DNA of 57,792 nt from Tieghemiomyces parasiticus. Its lineage: Eukaryota; Kickxellomycota; Dimargaritomycetes; Dimargaritales; Dimargaritaceae. The stretch spans positions 1 to 57,792 of the forward strand of contig JANBPT010000198.1 in the NCBI GenBank assembly GCA_027575765.1, read 5' to 3'. Both the position numbers and the translations under genes were made by a program. A model generated the notes under the pieces. That model had not been told where the DNA came from and did not search any database. It saw only the letters and a program-made list of their open reading frames with translations. Positions 23,197 to 34,498 of this stretch are shown piece by piece (position 1 is the first letter of the stretch; each line of letters opens with the position of its first letter).

Positions 23197-24465
23197 TTAC
23201 CAGTTACCAAAATTGCCAAACTGGTAACCTTCAGGCCGCGACTTCTTGGTCGGACCGGTCGGAGTGATATCGGCCGCTGCCTTGGCCTTCTGGGCTGGGT
23301 CGGCTTGAGCCACCGCCTTCCGTTTGGCTGCTAAGTACTTGCCCACACGAATAGGGCCGCCGCCACAACCCGAAGAACCCGCCGTGTTGTCACCAACCTT
23401 GGTGCCGAACCATGTTGTGGTTTCCTCTTGCTTGCGCTTCCGGAGCTCCGCAGACCCCTCGGCGCTCTGCTGCCGGTACTGCTGCTTGCGGGCCTGCCGT
23501 TGCCGGTAGTCCTCAAAGGGATCTTCAAGCACTTTGCAATCGATGATACGGATCTCTTCCAGGGGCCGCTCCGTGGCGGCGTCCGTCAGCCGCGTCTCCA
23601 TGACGTCTAGGGTACTCAGGCCCGCGACGACCTTACCGAACACCGTGTGCTTGCCATCGAGGTGCTTGCAAGGCCGATACGTAACGAAGCTGAGAGGGGG
23701 TGAGTCCACGGAAAATTAAAGCCGGTCGAAAGTGTCGTTGAAGACGGGTGATTAGTAGCTAGGTACGGACCAGGATCAATAACGATTCCGTTCTAAAGTA
23801 CCCGGGTCGACCGCACAACACCGCCGCTACCACCAAATCACCAACGAAATACAGCACGACTTACAATTGCGACGAGTTGGTGTTGGGGCCGTGGTTCGCC
23901 ATGCTTAGGACACCCCGGGAGTCGTGGGATAACTTGTTTTTAATCTCATCGGCGAACTCGCCCTTCCAAATCGACTCACCGCCGCGGCCTGTGCCCGTAG
24001 GGTCGCCGCCTTGGATCATGAAGTGTTTGATCGAGCGGTGGAAGGGTACCATGCGGTAGTACCCCGTCTTGCTGAGCTGCATAAAGTTGTAGCACGTACG
24101 CGGGGCCTACGGGCAGGATGTCGAAAATATAACAGGGAAGGTATGGAGAGGGGAGGGCATGCGTTAGTGTGGACCATTGTGGTAGTTGGCATTGGCCACG
24201 AATATAGGAGACCCTGTGCGTAACTCGCCAATCGTCAATTAGGGTCCTGGGTTTCGTGTTGACCTACCAATTCACACTGGAGTTCGAAGTCGAGGTCGCC
24301 GAGATTAGTCTGCATCCGTACAAGGCCCTTGCCCTTAACAGCCTCAAACATCACCTCCTCCTCATTGAGACGGGCGCCCTCATTGACCACGACTGGTGTC
24401 AGGGACGTGGAGGTGAACGACGCCGCGGCCCGCCCTGTCGAGAATTTAGTGGTGCGATCGGCCAT
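23197..24465 (-). CDS. PPIL2/Cyp60-type cyclophilin, without the N-terminal U-box
   Basis: Exons 24465-24268, 24106-23865 and 23689-23197 give 310 residues. Splicing is supported by family blocks built across the joins: [13 protein letters not shown] and [23 protein letters not shown]. The cyclophilin domain (about 45-205) has [18 protein letters not shown] with the catalytic Arg and the usual [13 protein letters not shown]. Before it, [17 protein letters not shown] matches the linker that in PPIL2 follows the U-box; after it comes the PPIL2-specific tail IRVGKYL and the end FGNFGNW. PPIL2 proteins are spliceosome-associated (B complex) and normally about 520 residues with a U-box ubiquitin ligase domain first. 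Here translation starts right at the linker, and the 400 bases upstream before the next gene encode no U-box. A moderate-confidence call for isomerase activity; no ligase function is expected. Confidence 0.92.
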
Positions 24466-24873
24466 GGCGTGGTGGGGGGGGGAGGATACGAGTGGACTCG
24501 GGAGTAAATGGCGACTCGTGGTAACGAAGTACACGAATAAGTCGGAAAGAGTTTAAATGAAAGTAATGTACAGTCTTCTGGTTCAACTGTGGGACCCCAT
24601 GCCATGGCGCCATGGCCCGCGGACAACGCGCCTAGCCTTAACGTGGCCCGGCAGTATGGATGGCGTGTCGTGTGACGCCTAGGCGCTGCATCAGGCGTCA
24701 TCTGCCCTTGCTTTGAATAAAGCTTCGGTCGCGCTTAGAGCCGTTTTGGTTTATTATTTTGTTTTTCACGGACCAGATGTCCAATATCTCCACCGCTCGC
24801 CTCTATTTCTTAATACACTCTAAACTTATTTTCAGGCTGGCCAGCCGGCCCCGTACAGTTTTAAGGTACAGCA
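24466..24873. other. Spacer with two inverted repeats; no gene seen
   Basis: It holds a 16-bp perfect palindrome GCCATGGCGCCATGGC at 24601-24616 and an 8-bp stem, TGACGCCT (24673-24680) with AGGCGTCA (24693-24700), followed on the plus strand by GAATAAAG at 24715-24722. The flanking genes are both on the minus strand, so this plus-strand signal has no evident gene to serve. Confidence 0.4.
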
Positions 24874-26071
24874 CTACCAGAAAAATAGAGACATGCGCTT
24901 GCTCTTGGGGGCCTGCATCAGCTTGGACAGGCGGGTCAGATGGGGCGAGTCCCGCACGATAATGCCGTGCAGAGAGCCCGTTCCATCGTGGTAAACAGTC
25001 ACCTGGCTAGGACCGGGCGGACAGTCGTAGACGCTGTTATTCGGGATGGGTAGCAGTGTGTGTTTGTAGGAGCTCAGGCTCGTCCGGACGTTGCGTGCCA
25101 TCGGCTTTAACTTTATGTAGAGGACTAAATAGCACGTTGAAGGCAGGACGGAATGAGGTACGGAGGTAAAATAGGGCGTTAGTCTTAGTATGGGTATATG
25201 GACTGCGTTACCATGGCAACTTGATTAATTCAGCCGAAGACCTTAGGTGACACCTATCTAATTAGGTCACATTCCAGATTACTAACACTCTTCGGAGAGC
25301 ACTTCACCCACTGGAGACGGAAAGGAAGGGGGAGGTGCGAGATGAGAAGATAGGAGACTTACTGCAGATAATCAAGGCTCCCAGGGGAATAGTGACGGAG
25401 ATGATGACGATGAGGGATGTTCGGGATAGAGCCGGCCCAGACTTCACAGCTGGTGGTGCATGCTTTAGGTACAGACGGGTCCAGATCCGGTGGTAGTTGA
25501 CGGTATCGACATCCACGCTCGTGTCCTCCGTCGTCGGCGTATATCCGTCGGACGAGGCCACTGGACCCGGGTCCCGATCATACCATGCGCTCTCCTTGCT
25601 CAGTCTCTGACCCATCGTGTGAGTGACCAGGTAACACGGCACTGTCGGTTTGGGGACCTTGGTGGGTAAGCTGCCGTAGTCAACGTCTAGGCTACTTGGG
25701 AACAGGACGAATGCCTTGATGTGCGGGTCACTGAGGCTCAAGATGGGCACCCCATCGTCAAGGTTGTCAGGGAGGGGTACAAGCACAACGTAGTCCACAC
25801 CGGCAAGCAGCTCAGGCGGGGTGTCGTAAGAATACAGGTAAAGTGCACCCTCTGTGAATGTAGGCGCAGTAGACGGGACCAGGTTATCGTACACGGACCA
25901 GCCGGAAACGATGGGCGTCGAAGTTACGTTGTTGACTAACGTGTAGGTGTCGGGAGTCAGGTGGATGTTGTCAATGGCGATCGTTACTTGCCCGTTCACG
26001 TTCGCGCCAACCCGGGAAATAAGGGTAGTCAGGACCAAGCCGGCAAGTGCACGGAAAAACAATGACCCCAT
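24874..26071 (-). CDS. Single-pass membrane protein with signal peptide, function unknown
   Basis: Exons 26071-25363 and 25124-24874 join as TGC A|gtaagt ... ctatttag|TC CTC, giving 319 residues. The join completes one uninterrupted transmembrane helix (about residues 218-240: SLIVIISVTIPLGALIICIL then YIKLK), which is good evidence the two halves are one gene. Residues 1-23 (MGSLFFRALAGLVLTTLISR...) look like a cleavable signal peptide; an NVT glycosylation site follows at about 48. The lumenal or extracellular part, ~195 residues, has a beta-rich pattern (DYVVLVPLP, IKAFVLFPSS, VPCYLVT) loosely like a protease-associated (PA) domain, which I cannot confirm. The basic ~80-residue cytoplasmic tail ends in KRMSLFFW and has no RING. 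An upstream in-frame ATG at 26140 is less likely because it would bury the signal peptide. Confidence 0.75.
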
Positions 26072-28170
26072 TCTATCAAATTGCAGGCACCAATGTAGGA
26101 TGCCAATACTCGAGGGCGAGGGGTGTAGCAAGGTTAGCAAGTGTAGTTAGAGGGGAAAGTGGTAAAGCTGAGTGCTTTGAGAGGCTCATATAGAAACTAA
26201 TTGTGACCCCAAGGTTATTCAGAAGTCGGTCTTTCACCATATAGAGTGCGGTGGTGGTATACGTAATAGGAACTTAAAATCACAATAAGGAGGGTGCGAA
26301 TAAACGTTACAGCTATTGACAAGGACGAAACGTGCCGTGCAGGTTAACCATGTCCTGTAGCAGGCGCCGTTCCGTTTTTATAAGCAGAAGGGGCGCCCAT
26401 TGAGCTGTCGAATTGACTCGTCGGGGTCCCCGTCACAGCTGGTGTCGGGGCGAAGTACACCCGCTAGCGCAATAGTCTAGTTTTGGACACAAGAAGGATG
26501 CTCACTGGCACCCCGGTAGGAAATGGGAGAGGCCAAAGGCATGTGGTCATTGATAACTTGGCAGCGTTGGCCATTGAATGGCGAACCTACGCTCTGTAGT
26601 CAAGCTTAGAGGCATTTGGGTGAACTCTCATCTAACCATTGCAATAAATAATAACGCTACATAGCACGAATGGCCCGTCTGTATAATATCGATCGACACG
26701 GGTAGCTGGATTCGCGAGCCTCCCGTCGCTATGGAGCATCGGACTGGCAGATAAGCGGGACGATCGAGCGGTCCAGATGGAGGAGGGGTCAGAGGTTTGG
26801 TGGGTTGGAGTACCGAGCTGGGCTCATCAACGTTTTCACCGACAGTTCAAAATCTGACAAGGCCCATTCGAATAGGGGTCGCAACTCTTAAGAGTTTTGG
26901 TACTTAACACAAGGATGGCAACGCCGATGTGATGTGGGCGATCGCGATGGTGAGGGCCAGAGGAAGAGCAGTGGCCTGACTGTGTTGGAACACGATCGAT
27001 TTGCTCTGACGCTCACGATTGCCGGTCGTGAAATGTGTTCCACCGCGGAGGAGGTAGGGGATAGAGAAGATACGGTAGGCAGTAGTCCACCGTTACACTC
27101 GAGTGGACGTGCGCCTGGAGGTTGCGTGGAGCGTTATCGAGACCCCATTTAACTTGATGTCGACCCATGTCGGTGAAGCTTCCGGGCACAGGTACCCCTG
27201 GTTGATAAACTTAAATTGCGATCGGCCCGATAAGCACCTTGTTATTACTTAGGGGTCCAGAGAAGGGCTAACTAGGTGGAACCGTTCGCCTGTTTGTACC
27301 ATGTGCCTTGGTCAACGATATTATGTGAGCACAACGAAGGAGCGACAAGTCATTTACCAAGAGGTAAGGGACGAGTTAATACCAGTGGACGGGCCTAACC
27401 TCTGACCGACCGTCAGGTGCGGTTGCGGAGGAAATGGGGTCGTGTGCGTGGGGGGGGGGGGGTGAATATTCACGCATATAAACCCTCAATGGATTGAAAC
27501 TGGGCTTCTACTAGATGTCCTGCTGGAATCGGTGTTGACTCTGCTATATGGTATGGCCCACTCTGGTTATCCAAATCACTACGGATGCTCGCTATCTGAG
27601 CGGCCGTCACAAGAGCGGGTTAACATTGACAGGTACCAGTCTCGCCACTCTCCTCTCTCTCTCCCGCTGGATGTCTCCCAACCGCTGTAGCAAGGATACG
27701 ACTTCACGGCTAACTGTCGGCTATTTTATCTGTGGCCCAGCAGGGTGATTAAGTGTGCCTTAATGGCCATTCAAAGTTGTTTTTTTACAATGAGGTATGG
27801 ATCCTTCTTAAACTCAACTGCCGGGCGGAGTAACTCTGCCCAATCGAGTTAAGCACAGACAGCGTTTAATCTATCAATTGTTCGTTAACTCTTGACTGCC
27901 GGTTTTATATACGCGATTCTAATGTCAGAGGTTCGAGTGTCAGATGATACCATTAAAAACATGGATATTTTGACAAAATATTAAAAGGGGTAGTTCATAT
28001 TCATAAAAACTACAATACATTTCAAAATGGGGAAGAATCATTAACCAAGAAAAAAAAAAGTACATCGCCCAATGGTCCAAACGGAGACAAAATGGCAAGT
28101 ATGGATAATGTGGACAGACTGTAAGCACAAAATCGTTGGGCATATGATCGGACTTGAACACGGCAGCTGT
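26072..28170. other. Spacer with a G13 tract; no gene seen
   Basis: No frame here has recognisable content or the GC-rich codon pattern of the neighbours. A run of 13 G at 27450-27462 abuts a 12-bp palindrome GTGAATATTCAC (27462-27473). The right end, AT-rich around 27900-28070, is the likely 3' region of the minus-strand hydrolase gene that ends at 28171. Confidence 0.45.
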
Positions 28171-30204
28171 CTACGATGCCGGGGTCACCCCTGTCGCCCC
28201 CTCATCATCCGCGAGCTCCTGGAGCACGTAGGCGTTAAAGTCATCGGGGTTCTCAAGCATAAGGTTGTGGCCGGCATTAGCGATATGGACAATCCGAGTG
28301 GGTATGGGCATTTGGCGGACGGCGGTCTCGGCGCCACGGTAGTCCATCCAGTCTGTCTCGCCGTACATAAACACGGTGGGCACGCGCAGGGCCGCCAGAC
28401 GGGAGACCAGTGGAAACCGAGCGAAAGCGAACGGATGGGTCAAGACGGTGATGGAGTACTCGCCGGACCCGCGCCGGTTGGCCAAATGGTAGAGATAGTC
28501 CGACAGGACACTGCGCTCGGGCAGTGGTAGGAACTCGTAGCGGCCAATGTACCGGTTGACCAGCATGGACCCAATGGGCCCGCTGGTGCGCACAAACCAT
28601 TGGGGGGATGTGTGCGACCGCCAAGTGTGGGCCACCAGCCTCATCATGACTTGTTGGCTGTTGATCACCGGTCGTGGGAGGTGCCGGTATTCCGCACTGT
28701 CGGCCAAGGAGGGGTCTTCATCAGCCGGGGCTATAGTATCTTCTTTTGTCGGGTTCGTCGCCGGGCGATCAGTGGAGGCTAGGTTCACCCCAACGTACTC
28801 CCGGGCCTGTCGCGCGATAGTATCCTGGACCTCTTGGGGCGGTAGCATGTGGTATTTCGGGTTGGCCAACCCGACTTCGGCGCCAGGAACCCAGGCCGTA
28901 GCCAAGGGACGCGGACTTCCGAACCCCGGGAAAGGTTCGGTGACCTTGCCCTCCATGAGCTGGTGGACCCACGGGAGGAAATCCTTAGGCGGTTCGGAGA
29001 CGCCCATGGGCGAGGCCAAGATGAGCTTTTCAACACGGTCGGGGTGCCGAATGGCGTAGAGGGCCGCCATGTACCCGCCGAAACTGTGACCCAAAAGAAC
29101 CATCTTGGGAATCTTCATGGTGGCCCGCCAGCGCTCGAGAGACTCGACAAAAAAGTCCTCGGTATCGGCCACAGCCACTGGGTCATCAGGGTTCTGCCGC
29201 GCGGCCTCAAGCCACGGCAGGTCGCGCGGTCGGGTACTAAGACCCATGCCCAGCCAGTCGATGCCGTAGACACGCCGACCGCTGCGCACGGCTAGTGGCT
29301 CGTAGTTGCGATAGAAAATGCCCAGACCCGTACCGAACCCGTGGGCCAGGACCAGTGGCGCGGCTTCCTGTCCGTCGGCCGTGGTGGCGTAACTATCGTC
29401 CCCTCGCTCGAGAGCTACGGTGCGTAGGAACTGGCGCTGGCCGATATCGACAGGACCCACGCGGGCAGCCCAGTCGGATGGGGACACTGGGGGACACTGC
29501 TGGCTACTGGTGGCCGCTCCCAGAAGCGTTATGTCGTCACCACTACCGAGGCCCATCGTAACCGTGCTCATGTGTCGCTGGGGATTTGCCGCTACAACTG
29601 TGCTTTCGTCGACAGGGGTGGCGTCCGAAGTGAAGCAACCCCGAAGACGTGGTGATAAGCGGCTCCACGCATGGGAGATGAGGCCCGGTGACGACGTGCT
29701 ACAGGGTCCCGCGGCATTCTGCTGGTCAAGGGACCTCGAAGGGCCGAGGGCTTCATTCGGGCGGAAGAAGGATATCTTGGAGAGGAGCTGTAGCTCGGCG
29801 TAGCGTGTCTTGAACTCGGTTGAGGGCCACCGACCGGGTAAAGTGGTGAGGTAATGACGAAATGGCATCGGTGGCTGAGCCGGGGCGCTCCCAGTCGGTA
29901 GGTTAGCCAGGTTAGCGGTGGCCATGGCGGGCTGGGGAGCGCGAAGCGACTGCTGGGCTCGGAATGCGGAGAGGCGGGGCAGCGAGGAGGGGATGCTCAA
30001 GCGTTGGGACGAAAGTGGACGGCGAGGAAGGCGGCGATAAGACATGAGGCTCTGGGGTCCGAAGCGGCGTATTGGCTGAATATGCCAACCACAAAATGAC
30101 GCCTCAAGGAGGGCACGATAGCAGCGTTGTAATAGGATAGGGGCTGCGTGGTCTCTCCCACCACACCGTAGGCACGCGGCAGAATATATAGTCGGATTGG
30201 ACAA
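28171..30204 (-). CDS. Alpha/beta hydrolase of the CLD1/ABHD4-ABHD5 family, probably mitochondrial
   Basis: A single exon of 677 residues. CLD1 is the fungal cardiolipin deacylase of the inner mitochondrial membrane; ABHD4/5 relatives act on other phospholipids or lipid droplets. The domain begins at about 285 (PLVLAHGFGTGLGIFYRNYE), with YGIDWLGMGLSTRP, nucleophile elbow GHSFGGY (Ser ~374), an Asp candidate in YGETDWMDYRG (~617) and catalytic His in NAGHNLMLENP (~645). The family HX4D motif reads HX4E here. The first ~90 residues are Arg/Ser/Leu-rich (MSYRRLPRRPLSSQRLS...), typical of mitochondrial import; translation may start at that internal Met (about residue 54) rather than at 30204. 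Residues ~90-280 include a Ser/Thr-rich insert of unknown role. Substrate cannot be read from sequence. Confidence 0.85.
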   Translation of the reverse strand: MSNPTIYSAACLRCGGRDHAAPILLQRCYRALLEASFCGWHIQPIRRFGPQSLMSYRRLPRRPLSSQRLSIPSSLPRLSAFRAQQSLRAPQPAMATANLANLPTGSAPAQPPMPFRHYLTTLPGRWPSTEFKTRYAELQLLSKISFFRPNEALGPSRSLDQQNAAGPCSTSSPGLISHAWSRLSPRLRGCFTSDATPVDESTVVAANPQRHMSTVTMGLGSGDDITLLGAATSSQQCPPVSPSDWAARVGPVDIGQRQFLRTVALERGDDSYATTADGQEAAPLVLAHGFGTGLGIFYRNYEPLAVRSGRRVYGIDWLGMGLSTRPRDLPWLEAARQNPDDPVAVADTEDFFVESLERWRATMKIPKMVLLGHSFGGYMAALYAIRHPDRVEKLILASPMGVSEPPKDFLPWVHQLMEGKVTEPFPGFGSPRPLATAWVPGAEVGLANPKYHMLPPQEVQDTIARQAREYVGVNLASTDRPATNPTKEDTIAPADEDPSLADSAEYRHLPRPVINSQQVMMRLVAHTWRSHTSPQWFVRTSGPIGSMLVNRYIGRYEFLPLPERSVLSDYLYHLANRRGSGEYSITVLTHPFAFARFPLVSRLAALRVPTVFMYGETDWMDYRGAETAVRQMPIPTRIVHIANAGHNLMLENPDDFNAYVLQELADDEGATGVTPAS

Positions 30205-30631
30205 GCCATGCCTTGAGCACGCTGGCAGGGCGGTTTGAGAGCAAGAGTGGCGGGGGTTCAGGCGACAGCGGCTTGAGGCCCCACATCGCCGGCCAGAACG
30301 ACAAGCTACGAAACTGCCTCAGCTTTGGGAGCGGGGCGCCGCACAAGGCTTGCGTCAGCAGGGGTGCGGCGGAAAGAACCACGGATTTTGACACCCGCCG
30401 CAGCACCTTGACTTGCGTGGCACCTCGGATGCCTTCAGGTTGGCCAACTGCGGAATAAGCTCGCTCAGTGAGACGATTACCATAAATTTACTCTAAACGA
30501 CTGCATTATCTGACATTAGGGAGGAGGGGAGGGGCGAGCACGGAGACGGGCCGCATAAATCATAAAAAGTCGAAATATTAACGAACGAGGGGAGGGCGCA
30601 AGTGTAAGTATGTGGCCGGGTTGTCGAGGGG
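30205..30631. other. Spacer: hydrolase promoter side and transporter 3' end
   Basis: Both flanking genes are on the minus strand. No gene, RNA or repeat recognised. Confidence 0.45.
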
Positions 30632-32579
30632 TTAGAATGGAGCCTGGGCGTATGTCTCGTTCTTGACCAGCCGCAGTTTGATAATACAGAGCATGAGATA
30701 CTCCTCCCATTCGTTGTCCTCCTGTTCGCGGGTGAGGATCTCGATAGTGAAACCGTTGGCACGAACGGCACGAACGGTGCGGCCAAAGATGCGCAGACGG
30801 AAGATCTGGCCAGGCACCGCGGGGAACAGCCGATCCCGGAGCAAGGACCGGATGAAGAAGATGAGGAAGAAACCTCCACAGGCAACCCCAAAGATCCACC
30901 AGATGTTACTGGCGTAGACGGCTGAAGGACTGAGGTTCTGCGCAGTGTGGTAATCGTAGAGGGTGGTGAAAAGGACACCTCCACCGATAGCGGCAATGGA
31001 CCAGGCGGTAAGAATCAACCCGTGGCAGGCCGAAATATTATTGGGGCCGAACATGTCCGAGAGGAACGCTGGGATTACGGAGAAGCCGCCGCCGTAGCAG
31101 GAGGTGCCAACCCAGCTGATAAGCAGATAGGCCCACTCGGTGTGGTGCTCGATGGTCCCAGGAAAGAATCCCAAAACGATGCACTGGGCGCCCAGCATAA
31201 GTCCGAACGTAACCTTGCGGCCGATCAGGTCGGAAATCGTGGCAAAGAAGATGCGCCCAAACAGGTTGAACCCGCCGTCAATAGACACGATGGTGGCGGC
31301 TGTGTTGGCGTTAATGCGAAATAGGCTCTGGGTCATGTTGGATAGACGTGAGATGACCACCAGGCCGAACAGCTGGTTGGCCATGAACACAAAATAGAGC
31401 AGCCAAAAGTCGCGAGAGGTGAGGGCCTGGATGAGAGAAATGCGGATGGTGGGACGATCGTCAACCACCTCGGTCTCGTACGGGTGGTCGGGGTTCTTGG
31501 GGTTCGTCCGGGCGGAGTCAATGATGAGACCGTTTATATTATGGCCAGGAGGAGGCAGGCGCATCACCTGGGCGCACAGCATCATAACGACGAAGTAGAC
31601 GGTGCCCATGATGGCGAAGGTGCGGGCGAGGCCAATGATGTTCATGAAGGTGGGTGGGATTTTAGCGAAGGCGATGGATCCGGCACCGAACCCACACACG
31701 GCCATCCCGGACGCGAAGCCGCGAGAGCTGGGGAACCACTTGGTGACGACGGATACCGTGACCACGTAACTCGACCCGATCCCGGCCCCACCCACCAGGC
31801 CGTACCCGATGTAGACGAGGGCGATGAGTCGCAGGTGCAGGCCGAGCGCGGTGATCAGGTTACCGAGGAAGAAGAGGGTGGTACCGATAGAGAGACTTAA
31901 CCTAGGGGCGTTGCGTTCGAGCCAGGGGCCCAGGATAGCCGATGTGAAGCCAAACGACCCGACGGTGATATAAAAGGTGGTGGGCGCCATGTCAGCCTGT
32001 GGGTCACCGTAAATGAGCTGGTCGATGGGCTGGTTGTAGATACTCCAAGAGTACATGGAGCCACAACAGAACTGCGTCAGGACGCAGAATGGCACGATGA
32101 ACCAGGGCTTGAATTCGAACCCGAAAAACGTTCTCTCGCGTTGGATCTGTTCGGGCGTACGGACATACTCGGCATCACTAGGGAGATATTAGGGAATGGA
32201 CAGTCAAAGGCATGCGTGGGGGAGGGCCGGAATGGAGGTATATTAGTGGGTTGGGTCACGTTAGCTCCGTTAGCGACACACCCGGTGGCGTGTAGCCCTG
32301 CGAATAGTGCCACATGAGTGCATTACACAATACCCCCTAACCGGGCCTCCGTACCCATGGTTAGCTAGGCATGTTTGCAGTCGAGTGACTCGATATGGCG
32401 GTCTAGGTGAAAGCCGATGTCGGGGCTGATAGACCCCAGGCGGACTGGGAGACTTACCCAAAATGCCGTAGGAGGGCCCGGACGAAAAAATTGGCCCTCT
32501 TTGTCGGCTGAGCACTGGCCTCATGGTGAAGGTTGGCCGTCGAATTGTTGTTGGACGACATAAACATTGCCGCGGTCAT
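30632..32579 (-). CDS. Major facilitator superfamily transporter, OFA / monocarboxylate-like
   Basis: Exons 32579-32458 and 32177-30632 (280-nt intron, GTAAGT donor) give 555 residues. The join reads NFFVRALLRHFG|DAEYVRTPEQIQRER, a soluble N-terminal tail before the first helix (FKPWFIVPFCVLTQF). About twelve hydrophobic segments follow. MYSWSIYNQPIDQL, SGMAVCGFGAGS in the first half and CHGLILTAWSIAAIGGG in the second half are typical of the oxalate/formate antiporter (OFA) and fungal monocarboxylate branch. A cytoplasmic loop separates the two six-helix halves at about 245-270, with NPKNPDHPYETEVVDDRP. The ~70-residue cytoplasmic C-terminus is charged (REQEDNEWEEYLML). A plasma membrane or organelle location and an organic-acid substrate are family expectations; the substrate is not readable. 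A shorter exon 1 starting at 32524 is in the wrong frame for the join. Confidence 0.92.
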
Positions 32580-33040
32580 CGGGGGCGCGGGACGGGCGGC
32601 TCGCGCCGCTGGTTAATAGATGACAGAGGGAGACAGTCCGCCCTGGACCGCGATAATCAAATACTGACGGCCTTAAGCAGGCGAGGGTCGGGCGCGGAGT
32701 CTCAATGGAATATCAGACGGGCTGCGAGTGGTAAATTCAGAAGCGGTGTCCCAATTTCAGAGTCTGGTGGAGAAGCAATAGGGGGTTTCGTACAGAAAGG
32801 CGACGCTAGATGGTAATCCGGACCCACCGCTTTATCGTGACATGGATCAATGGACAGATCTTTCCCGGAGTTGGGACGGCGGAACGGTGGCTTCAAATAG
32901 GTCAGACTGGTCCTAGGGCTCAGGGTTGGCGGGTAACGGGTGAGGAGTGGTGCGGGACCCTCTCTGGCTCAACCAATGCCGCTGGCAGTGTAAATACTGT
33001 CCAGGATAGAAAAAAACGTCAGCCCTGGGGATATTGACCA

Positions 33041-33056
33041 GGGGGGGGGGGGGGGG
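33041..33056 (+). repeat. G16 homopolymer tract
   Basis: Sixteen consecutive G, followed by CGGC. Such tracts can form G-quadruplexes and are also prone to sequencing length error. Confidence 0.8.
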
Positions 33057-33131
33057 CGGCTGGTGAATCGAGAGCCTTTAACTAAGGGGTAATAGGAGGT
33101 GGGAGGAGTAGGGAGACAGGGAATGGGTATT

Positions 33132-33155
33132 GAGGAGGAGGAGGAGGAGGAGGAG
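33132..33155 (+). repeat. (GAG)8 microsatellite
   Basis: Eight perfect GAG units in a purine-rich stretch, outside any called gene. Confidence 0.85.
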
Positions 33156-34498
33156 AGGGGGGAATCCGCACAGCGCCACGGCAGCCGTAAGGGTCAGCCA
33201 AGCTCTAACCCCTGGCCACCGCGCGTAGTCAATAAGAGATCGAATCAGTGCAACTTGTCTCTGGGGCCTATACTATAGTACCCACGATGACCTTGACGAC
33301 GCGGTTTGCAAGGAACGCAAACCCGCACCGGAATGGGTAGGGGTGGGCAACGCTCGGACATGAGTAGCACATGGGTGAGTGAGCGGTGTGCGTCTACTGG
33401 TAAAGGCTTGGTAGACGCCATCTAGGACAAACGACACGGCTTGTTAGTGACGCATAGCTCCCCGTACGATGGTCCGACGAGATTAGCCGTAAAGCAGGCT
33501 TATGTTGGGTAATGGAGCAGCGGACCATTTCATGCGGATAATATGAAGTATCTCAACCAAAATCGAAACCAAGCAGGCAGGATATTGGCAATCCGTGATA
33601 CAGGTTAGTAGGCGGTTTCTGAGTGTCGAACTTAGTGCCCATTTGTAAGACGGGATATACGCCTACCTTCCAGCCTTATCCGCAGGGACCAGGAGGCGAG
33701 ATGGCGTGCCTGTTAGCCACTGGGCAAGGCGGGAATTCGGTATAGATTAAGCACGACAATGGCTACTACACCTAGCAACTAGGTGACCAGTAGCACCGGG
33801 ACCGACCTGCGTCTTAATTTGGTTCTTGGCTCGGGGAGCAAACAGATTATGTGTCCATCTAACTGGAAGCCGCTCACCCCTAAACGTGGTCGGAAGGCCG
33901 GGAACAAAGGGCACATGGCTGTCGCCGGGACACGGGAAGGTATGAAAAGTGGGCGGAGCGTGCCACCCGCTGGGGGGGGGGTATCGGGGCCAGGGAGCAT
34001 TAATAGGGGAAACCACAGTGCAACAGTAACGGTGGGCATGGGAGGCGTTCCCCCATGAGTCGACATGACCATGCTGGTGCATGACATGCGACTCGGCCTG
34101 ATTTAGCCCTTCCCACCACCACGGTTTCGAGACTTGGACGTTCGCACTGGCCGTTTCCCCAGGTCACCAGGCGTGTGGAAACAAAGTAAAAGGGGGTAAG
34201 GGGAGAGTGGCTAGCCTATCTATTCGGCAAGCATTTTAGTGTGTTAACCAGGATTGAGGGCAGCCAAGGTCAAGGCAGTGATATAATTAATGGCACGTCA
34301 GCTTCGTAGCTACAGTAGTCACAGTAGGAGGTGGTGGTGGGAGTTTATTTAGCACCACTTAAGTAGTCACGGTGGGGATTCTTAAAACTACTACACTTTC
34401 AAGCAGTAGGCCCTTCGTCAACCCTTCTCACGAGATGGTGTGTGCATTTCGGATCTGGGACGGCAGTACACGGTCAGCCCGTGCTTCTGTACTGACGG

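Noticed and set aside
27921..27950. tRNA T-arm-like GGTTCGA
   Set aside because: No T-stem pairing, no A box at the right distance and no acceptor stem.
28547..29295. Plus-strand frames of 148-170 codons
   Set aside because: Antisense shadows of the CLD1-like hydrolase.
32270..32524. Alternative first exon of the MFS transporter starting at ATG 32524
   Set aside because: It ends in the wrong phase for the acceptor at 32178; the frame starting at 32579 splices cleanly into DAEYVRTPEQ.
33100..33160. CRISPR-like or tandem array
   Set aside because: It is a simple GAG microsatellite with no spacers, and the genome is eukaryotic.
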